Shown piece after piece: positions 57,021 to 64,000 of a DNA stretch of 64,000 bases (position 1 is the stretch's first letter; every line of letters begins with the position of its first letter). This stretch comes from Falsiroseomonas selenitidurans (GTDB taxonomy: Bacteria; Pseudomonadota; Alphaproteobacteria; Acetobacterales; Acetobacteraceae). Below the pieces are notes generated by a model that was given only the letters and a program-made list of their open reading frames with translations, ran no database searches and was not told the DNA's origin. The stretch covers positions 1-64,000 of the forward strand of contig NZ_JAAVNE010000023.1 of NCBI RefSeq assembly GCF_012103215.1, read 5' to 3'. The position numbers and the translations under genes are program-made.

Positions 57021-57047
57021 ACCCTCCCCCGCTTCACGGGGGAGGGT
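57021..57047. terminator. Bidirectional hairpin between convergent genes
   Basis: ACCCTCCCCCG (57021-57031) and CGGGGGAGGGT (57037-57047) are perfect 11-bp arms with a CTTCA loop, in the 52-bp gap between the DinB gene (plus) and the hydrolase gene (minus). This CCCTCCCCCG...GGGGGAGGGT form is a frequent intergenic hairpin in GC-rich alphaproteobacteria. No T-run. Confidence 0.6.
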
Positions 57048-57067
57048 CGGGGTGGGGGTAGCGCCGC

Positions 57068-57943
57068 CTACCGCTCCAGAAACCCCCCCAGCGCCGCCAG
57101 CACCTCATCCGGCGCTTCCTCCGCCAGGTAGTGCCCCGATGGCACGCTGTGCCCGCTGACCGGGCCGCTGGCATAGTCGCGCCAGACCGCCAGCGCGTCG
57201 TACCAGACCTGGATCTTGCCCTTGGCGCCCCACAGCGCCAGCAGCGGGCAGTCCACCTTCCGCCCCGCCGCGCGGCTGGCGCGGTCATGCTCCAGGTCGA
57301 TGCTGGTGGCGGCGCGGTAATCCTCGCAGATGCCCATCACCGTGCCGGGCTGGTGCAGCGCGGCGATGTAGTCGGCGCGGGCCTCCGGCGCGAAGACATC
57401 CGCCTGCCCGCGGCTGGTATGGCTGGCGAACCAGTCCTCCACATCCCGGAGAATCATGCGCTCCGGCTTCGGATGCGGCTGGGCCAGGAAGAACCAGTGA
57501 TGGTAGCCCAGGGCAAAATCCATGTCCGCCGTCTCGAAATGATGCAGCGTCGGCACGATGTCCATCACACAGAGCCGCCGCACCGCCTGCGGCGTATCCA
57601 GCGCCAGCCGGTGCGCGACGCGCGCGCCCCGGTCATGCGCCACCACCTGGAATGCGGGGAAGCCCAGCCCCTGCATCAGTGCCAGCATGTCGGCGGCCAT
57701 CGCCCGCTTGGCATAGGCCGCATGATCCGCGCTGGGCGAAGGCTTGCCGGAAAAGCCATAGCCACGCAGGTCCGGGCACACCACGGTGAATCGCTTCGCC
57801 AGATCCGGCGCCACCCGGTTCCACATCGCATGGGTCTGCGGGTTGCCATGCAGCAGCAGCAGGGGCGGGCCCTCGCCACCCCGGCGCAGCCGCAGCGTCA
57901 CGCCATCGCCCGCGCGCCGTTCCTCCACGAAACCCTCGAACAT
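57068..57943 (-). CDS. Fluoroacetate dehalogenase-like alpha/beta hydrolase
   Basis: A 291-residue alpha/beta hydrolase. The nucleophile is Asp104 in VAHDRGARVAHR, with Arg105 and Arg108 beside it. Asp128 (VMDIVPT) and His271 (SGHYLAEE) complete the triad, and HHWFFLAQPHPKPE supplies His149 and Trp150. Most of these fall exactly six positions before Asp110, Arg111, Arg114, Asp134, His155 and Trp156 of the Rhodopseudomonas fluoroacetate dehalogenase, so the halide pocket appears kept. It could defluorinate fluoroacetate or act on chloroacetate; natural substrates of most relatives are unknown. Start 57943 is where similarity begins. Confidence 0.85.
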   Translation of the reverse strand: MFEGFVEERRAGDGVTLRLRRGGEGPPLLLLHGNPQTHAMWNRVAPDLAKRFTVVCPDLRGYGFSGKPSPSADHAAYAKRAMAADMLALMQGLGFPAFQVVAHDRGARVAHRLALDTPQAVRRLCVMDIVPTLHHFETADMDFALGYHHWFFLAQPHPKPERMILRDVEDWFASHTSRGQADVFAPEARADYIAALHQPGTVMGICEDYRAATSIDLEHDRASRAAGRKVDCPLLALWGAKGKIQVWYDALAVWRDYASGPVSGHSVPSGHYLAEEAPDEVLAALGGFLER

Positions 57944-58014
57944 CCCGCCCTCCCACCCGCTTGACCCGCCAACCTGCCGCCGCCAGCCTGACCGGGACAA
58001 GAGGGGGAAACGGC

Positions 58015-58932
58015 ATGGACGGCACCATCGGGCGCGTCGGCTTCATCGGCATCGGGCGCATGGGCTGGCCCATGGCCATCCGCCTGGTCGAGGCCGGCTA
58101 CACCGTCGCCGTGCAGGATGCCGTGCCCGGCCGGGCCGCCGATTTCGTGCGCCAGCATGGCGGCATCGCCGCCGCCAGCGCCGCCGCCGCCGCGCAGGGG
58201 GCGGATGCCGTGATCACCATGCTGCCCACCAGCCGCGACGTGGCGGAGGTGCTGGCCGCGATCCGCCCGAGCCTCGCCTCCGGCGCCGTGGTCATCGAGA
58301 TGTCTTCCGGCGAGCCATCCGCCACCCGCGCCATGGCGGCGGAACTGCTTGCGCTCGGCATCGCCATGGTGGATGCGCCGGTCTCCGGCGGCGTGGCGCG
58401 CGCGGAAACCGGCACGCTGGCCATCATGACCGGCGGCCACGCCACCCCCCTGGCGCGGGTGGAGCCGCTGCTGCGCGCCATGGGCGGCAGCATCACCCGC
58501 TGCGGGGAGGTCGGCGCGGGCCAGGCGATGAAGGCGCTGAACAACCTGGTCAGCGCCGCCGGTTTCCTGGTGAGCGTGGAGGCGCTGCTGATCGGCAGTC
58601 GCTTCGGGCTCGACCCCGCCGTGATGGTGGATGTGCTGAACGCCTCCACCGGCATGAACAACAGCACCCAGCGCAAGCTGAAGCAGTTCGTGCTCTCCGG
58701 CCAGTTCAACTCCGGCTTCGGGCTGGACCTGATGGTGAAGGACCTGACCATCGCCCTGCAGGTGGGGCGGGAGACGGCAACCCCCGCGCCGCTGGCCGCC
58801 CAGACGCGGGAATTGTGGGCCGCCGCCGCCGGCCTGCTCGGCCCGGGCCAGGACCACACGGCGGCGGCGCAGTTCAGCGAGGCGCTGGCGGCGCACCGCC
58901 TGACCTCCCCCCAGATCGAGCGGAAGGAATAG
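58015..58932 (+). CDS. NAD(P)-dependent beta-hydroxyacid dehydrogenase
   Basis: A 305-residue enzyme of the 3-hydroxyisobutyrate dehydrogenase family. The cofactor motif is VGFIGIGRMGWPMA, the substrate motif DAPVSGGVARAETGTL, and the catalytic Lys is in GAGQAMKALNNLV. NSGFGLDLMVKDL near the C-terminus is standard. Related enzymes reduce or oxidise hydroxyisobutyrate, tartronate semialdehyde or similar acids. GAGGGGGA lies 8 to 15 bases before the start. The gene is 71 bp from the divergent hydrolase and 4 bp before the metallohydrolase. Confidence 0.9.
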   Translation: MDGTIGRVGFIGIGRMGWPMAIRLVEAGYTVAVQDAVPGRAADFVRQHGGIAAASAAAAAQGADAVITMLPTSRDVAEVLAAIRPSLASGAVVIEMSSGEPSATRAMAAELLALGIAMVDAPVSGGVARAETGTLAIMTGGHATPLARVEPLLRAMGGSITRCGEVGAGQAMKALNNLVSAAGFLVSVEALLIGSRFGLDPAVMVDVLNASTGMNNSTQRKLKQFVLSGQFNSGFGLDLMVKDLTIALQVGRETATPAPLAAQTRELWAAAAGLLGPGQDHTAAAQFSEALAAHRLTSPQIERKE

Positions 58933-58936
58933 CGCC

Positions 58937-59728
58937 ATGTGGCAGGTCCTGGCGCTGCGCTACGCGCGGCACGAACCGCGCACCGTGCAGGCGAACTTCA
59001 TGATGCCCGTGCCGGATGCGCATGAGCAGATGCCGATGGACTACTTCGTCTGGCTGCTGCGTGGCCCCGGGGGGCGGGAGGTGCTGGTGGACACCGGCTA
59101 CACCGCTGAAACCGGGGCGAGGCGCGGCCGCAGCATCCTGCGTCCGGTCGATGCCGCGCTGCGCGCCGTGGGCAGCGACCCGGCCGCGATCCGCGACGTG
59201 GTCATCACCCACCTGCACTACGACCATGCCGGCAACCTGGACCTGTTCCCCAACGCCACCTTCCACATCCAGGACCGGGAGGTGGCCTTCGCCACGGGGC
59301 GGCACATGTGCGGCCCCTGCCTGCGCTCGACCTTCGAGGTGGAGGACGTGGTCCGCCTCATCCGCGCCGTCTATGCGGAGCGCGTGCAGTTCCATGACGG
59401 GGAGGGGGAGGTGGCGCCAGGCCTGACGCTGCACGGCATTGGCGGCCATTCGGACGGGCTGCAGATGGTGCGCGCCATCACCGCCCGCGGCCCGCTGGTG
59501 ATCGCCGGCGACGCCAGCCACTACTACGCGAATATGCGCCGGCAGATCCCCTTCCCGATCGTCTTCGACGTCGGCGCCATGGTGCAGGGCTGGCGCAAGG
59601 CGCGCGCGCTGGCCGGCGGCGACGAAAGCCTGGTCATCCCCGGCCACGACCCGCTGGTGCGGGCGATGTTCCCCGTCTCCGACGAGGATCCCGAATCCTG
59701 GCGGCTCGACCTGCCGCCCTACTCGTAA
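58937..59728 (+). CDS. AHL lactonase-like metallo-beta-lactamase-fold hydrolase
   Basis: A 263-residue MBL-fold enzyme of the kind annotated as N-acyl homoserine lactonase family. The two-metal motif THLHYDHAGN gives His92, His94, Asp96 and His97; His171 (GGHSDG), Asp192 (IAGDASHYY) and a later His in IPGHDP complete the set. YFVWLLRGPGGREVLVDTGY is the common start of this group. It may open lactone rings, possibly of acyl-homoserine lactones, but group members also hydrolyse other esters. It follows the dehydrogenase by 4 bp, so the pair probably acts on one carboxylate pathway. Confidence 0.85.
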   Translation: MWQVLALRYARHEPRTVQANFMMPVPDAHEQMPMDYFVWLLRGPGGREVLVDTGYTAETGARRGRSILRPVDAALRAVGSDPAAIRDVVITHLHYDHAGNLDLFPNATFHIQDREVAFATGRHMCGPCLRSTFEVEDVVRLIRAVYAERVQFHDGEGEVAPGLTLHGIGGHSDGLQMVRAITARGPLVIAGDASHYYANMRRQIPFPIVFDVGAMVQGWRKARALAGGDESLVIPGHDPLVRAMFPVSDEDPESWRLDLPPYS

Positions 59729-60048
59729 AGGAAGGAATAGGTTGCCAGGCCGAGCCCGCTGACCGCGAACAGCATGGAGACCGCCGGCCAGGCCGGCTTC
59801 GGCCCGCGATGGCCGAACCACCAGTTCACGGCGAAGGACCCCAGCAGCGCCGCCACCGCATCCGACCAGTGGCGCTCATAGAAGCCGCGCAGCAGCAGCC
59901 CCGCCCAGGCCAGCAGGGCGGCGAAGGACAGCACGCGCCACAGCAGGTCGATCAGCGGATGCGCCGGGCGCATCTCCGGCCGGGTGGAGCTTGTGTGCAG
60001 ATAGGCCGCGACCGAGAGCAGCAGCGCGGCGACGAAGAAGGCGGACAT
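59719..60048 (-). CDS. Small membrane protein of unknown function
   Basis: A 109-residue hydrophobic protein with about four membrane helices: AFFVAALLLSVAAYLH, LLWRVLSFAALLAWAGLLL, SDAVAALLGSFAVNWWFG and VSMLFAVSGLGLATYSFL. I do not recognise the family. Its 3' end overlaps the convergent lactonase-like gene by 10 bp. A LysE-type exporter gene lies 38 bp upstream on the same strand, so the two may be one operon. Confidence 0.65.
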   Translation of the reverse strand: MSAFFVAALLLSVAAYLHTSSTRPEMRPAHPLIDLLWRVLSFAALLAWAGLLLRGFYERHWSDAVAALLGSFAVNWWFGHRGPKPAWPAVSMLFAVSGLGLATYSFLYE

Positions 60049-60086
60049 GCCATGCTGTTACGCCTCGCGCCGTATCCCGCGCAAGG

Positions 60087-60710
60087 TCATGCCGGGCGCA
60101 GGCCGAACAGCAGCCGCAGGCCGAGGCCGAGGAAGATCGCCCCCGCCAGCCCCTCCAGCCAGCGCGCCTGGCGGCCCAGCCGCGCCGCGGCGTGGCCGGC
60201 CCCGGCGATCAGCAGGCCATAGGCCGGCAGGCTCATCAGCGGCACCAGCGGCCCCATCAGCACCATCTGCAGCCAGGCCGGGCCGCGCGCCGGGTCGACG
60301 AATTGCGGCAGGAAGGCCAGGAAGAACAGGATGACCTTCGGGTTGGTCAGGTTGGTCAGGAACCCCTGCCGGAAGGCGGCCCGCGCCGGCGCCGCCGGCC
60401 GCAGCGCCCCGCCGCCGCGCCACGCGGCGCGCAGCGCGCCAAGGCCGAGCCAGATCAGGTAGCCCGCGCCGGCCAGCCGCAACGCCTCGAACAGGGCAGG
60501 GGAGGCCGCGATCAGCGCCGCGACGCCGGAGGTCACCAGCGCCACATGCACCATCGCGCCGGTGACGATGCCGAACATCGCCGCCCAGCCGCGCCGCGCC
60601 CCGCCGGCCAGCGCCTGGCCGATGACGAACAGCATGTCCGGCCCCGGCGTCAGGATCAGCACCCAGGCGGCCAGCAGGAAGGCGGCGAAAAGCTGCGGGT
60701 CGAGCGGCAT
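60087..60710 (-). CDS. LysE/RhtB family amino acid exporter
   Basis: A 207-residue exporter with six membrane helices. The N-terminal LILTPGPDMLFVIGQALAGG is the family signature, followed by AGAGYLIWLGLGALRA and FLTNLTNPKVILFFLAFLPQF. Members export homoserine, threonine, lysine or related compounds. The start is ATG at 60710. The substrate cannot be read from the sequence. Confidence 0.92.
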   Translation of the reverse strand: MPLDPQLFAAFLLAAWVLILTPGPDMLFVIGQALAGGARRGWAAMFGIVTGAMVHVALVTSGVAALIAASPALFEALRLAGAGYLIWLGLGALRAAWRGGGALRPAAPARAAFRQGFLTNLTNPKVILFFLAFLPQFVDPARGPAWLQMVLMGPLVPLMSLPAYGLLIAGAGHAAARLGRQARWLEGLAGAIFLGLGLRLLFGLRPA

Positions 60711-60785
60711 GGGGCGGAGCCTGCCGCGCCGGCCGCAAGCAGGGAAACGAATAGGCTTGATGCGGCGGATCAGCGCCGCTGATGG

Positions 60786-63441
<2,656 letters not shown>

Positions 63442-63445
<4 letters not shown>

Positions 63446-64000
63446 AGCAGCCCGCCCGCCAGCAGGCTGTCGGCGGCCATGCGCGCGGCCTCCGTCACAT
63501 GCTCCCCGGCCAGCATGCGGGCGATCTCCTCCCGCCGCTGCGGCGCATCCAGCGGCGTCACGCGGGTTTCCGCCCGCCCGGCCTTCACCGATTTGGCGAC
63601 GGAAAGGTGCCGGCTGCCGCGCGCGGCCACCTGCGGCGAATGCGTCACCACCAGCACCTGCAGCCGTTCCGCCACCCGCAGCAGGCGTTCGCCCACCGCC
63701 GCCGCCGTGGCGCCGCCGACGCCGCTGTCCACCTCGTCGAAGACCAGCGTCGGCACCGGGGACCCGCGCGCCAGCACCACCTTCAGCGCCAGCATGAGGC
63801 GGGAGAGTTCGCCGCCCGAGGCCACCTTGTCCAGCGCGCCCGGTGCCTGACCGGGGTTGGTGGCGACCAGGAAGGTCACCCGGTCCATCCCCTCCGGCCC
63901 CCAGGCGGCTTCCGGGCGCGGCGCCACCTCCACCACCAGCCTTGCGCGGTCCAGCTTCAGCGGCGGCAATTCCCGCGCCAGGGACCGTTCCAGCTTCGCC
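63442..64000 (-). CDS. recN: DNA repair protein RecN, C-terminal part
   Basis: The C-terminal 185 or so residues of RecN, an SMC-like ATPase used in double-strand break repair; the rest lies beyond the window. The ABC signature region is VASGGELSRLMLALKVVL, Walker B is LVFDEVDSGVGGATAAAV, and the His switch segment is VVTHSPQVAARG. The frame is open to the window edge, so there is no start here. It is followed by a GNAT gene and ligA, all overlapping. Confidence 0.95.

Overview
The window is a GC-rich, tightly packed stretch of an alphaproteobacterial chromosome. Gene content and style point to Acetobacteraceae/Rhodospirillales, Roseomonas-like: a MutL with its own endonuclease motifs, a GbsR-type regulator beside cydAB, a tripartite-tricarboxylate (Bug) receptor, DUF6311 and GT61 proteins, and a GTTC-N7-GTTC (alphaproteobacterial LexA) box. 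This placement is inferred from protein families, not from a marker gene. Neighbouring genes very often overlap by ATGA, GTGA or TGATG, so most of the window is operons.

Layout. 1-89: tail of a transposase. 224-3164 (minus): algH, mutL and a BLUF blue-light sensor. 3346-7163 (plus): peroxiredoxin, a small unknown gene, a GbsR/MarR regulator with a palindromic operator in its own promoter, then the cyanide-insensitive-type bd oxidase cydAB. 7257-10109: a GT61 glycosyltransferase pair and a DUF1206 membrane protein. 10168-16844: a divergent cluster that encodes a full CoA-dependent side-chain beta-oxidation route (feruloyl-CoA synthetase-like ligase, hydratase, SDR dehydrogenase, thiolase, thioesterase), a solute receptor and a MarR regulator. 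Matching 15-bp palindromes sit in the promoters of both arms. 16990-29026: polysaccharide assembly (GT39-like protein, YdcF, four glycosyltransferases, Wzx flippase, sugar-phosphate transferase, DUF6311 protein, DPM1/GtrB-like transferase). 29121-31232: MarR, cyclase-family hydrolase, DUF3553-like protein and tRNA-Thr(GGT).

31287-38806 (minus) is the most unusual region. Six genes run in one direction: HD-GYP phosphodiesterase, PAS plus degenerate GGDEF, OmpR-type response regulator, KaiC, KaiB and a four-PAS hybrid histidine kinase. They look like a KaiA-less Kai timer with its own input and output parts, joined to cyclic-di-GMP signalling, with a Tat-exported GH8 cellulase divergent at 39352. 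40618-45993 (minus) is an isolated set of phage-type fibre and tailspike genes with a probable LexA box upstream and no other phage genes nearby.

46313-50203 is a PotFGHI-type polyamine ABC transporter. 50262-57015 holds a lipoprotein, two paralogous class I aminotransferases, acetyltransferases, an HWE histidine kinase and a DinB protein. 57068-60710 has a fluoroacetate-dehalogenase-like hydrolase, a beta-hydroxyacid dehydrogenase, a lactonase-like metallohydrolase and a LysE exporter. 60786-64000 (minus) holds recN (cut by the window end), a GNAT gene and ligA, transcribed in that order.
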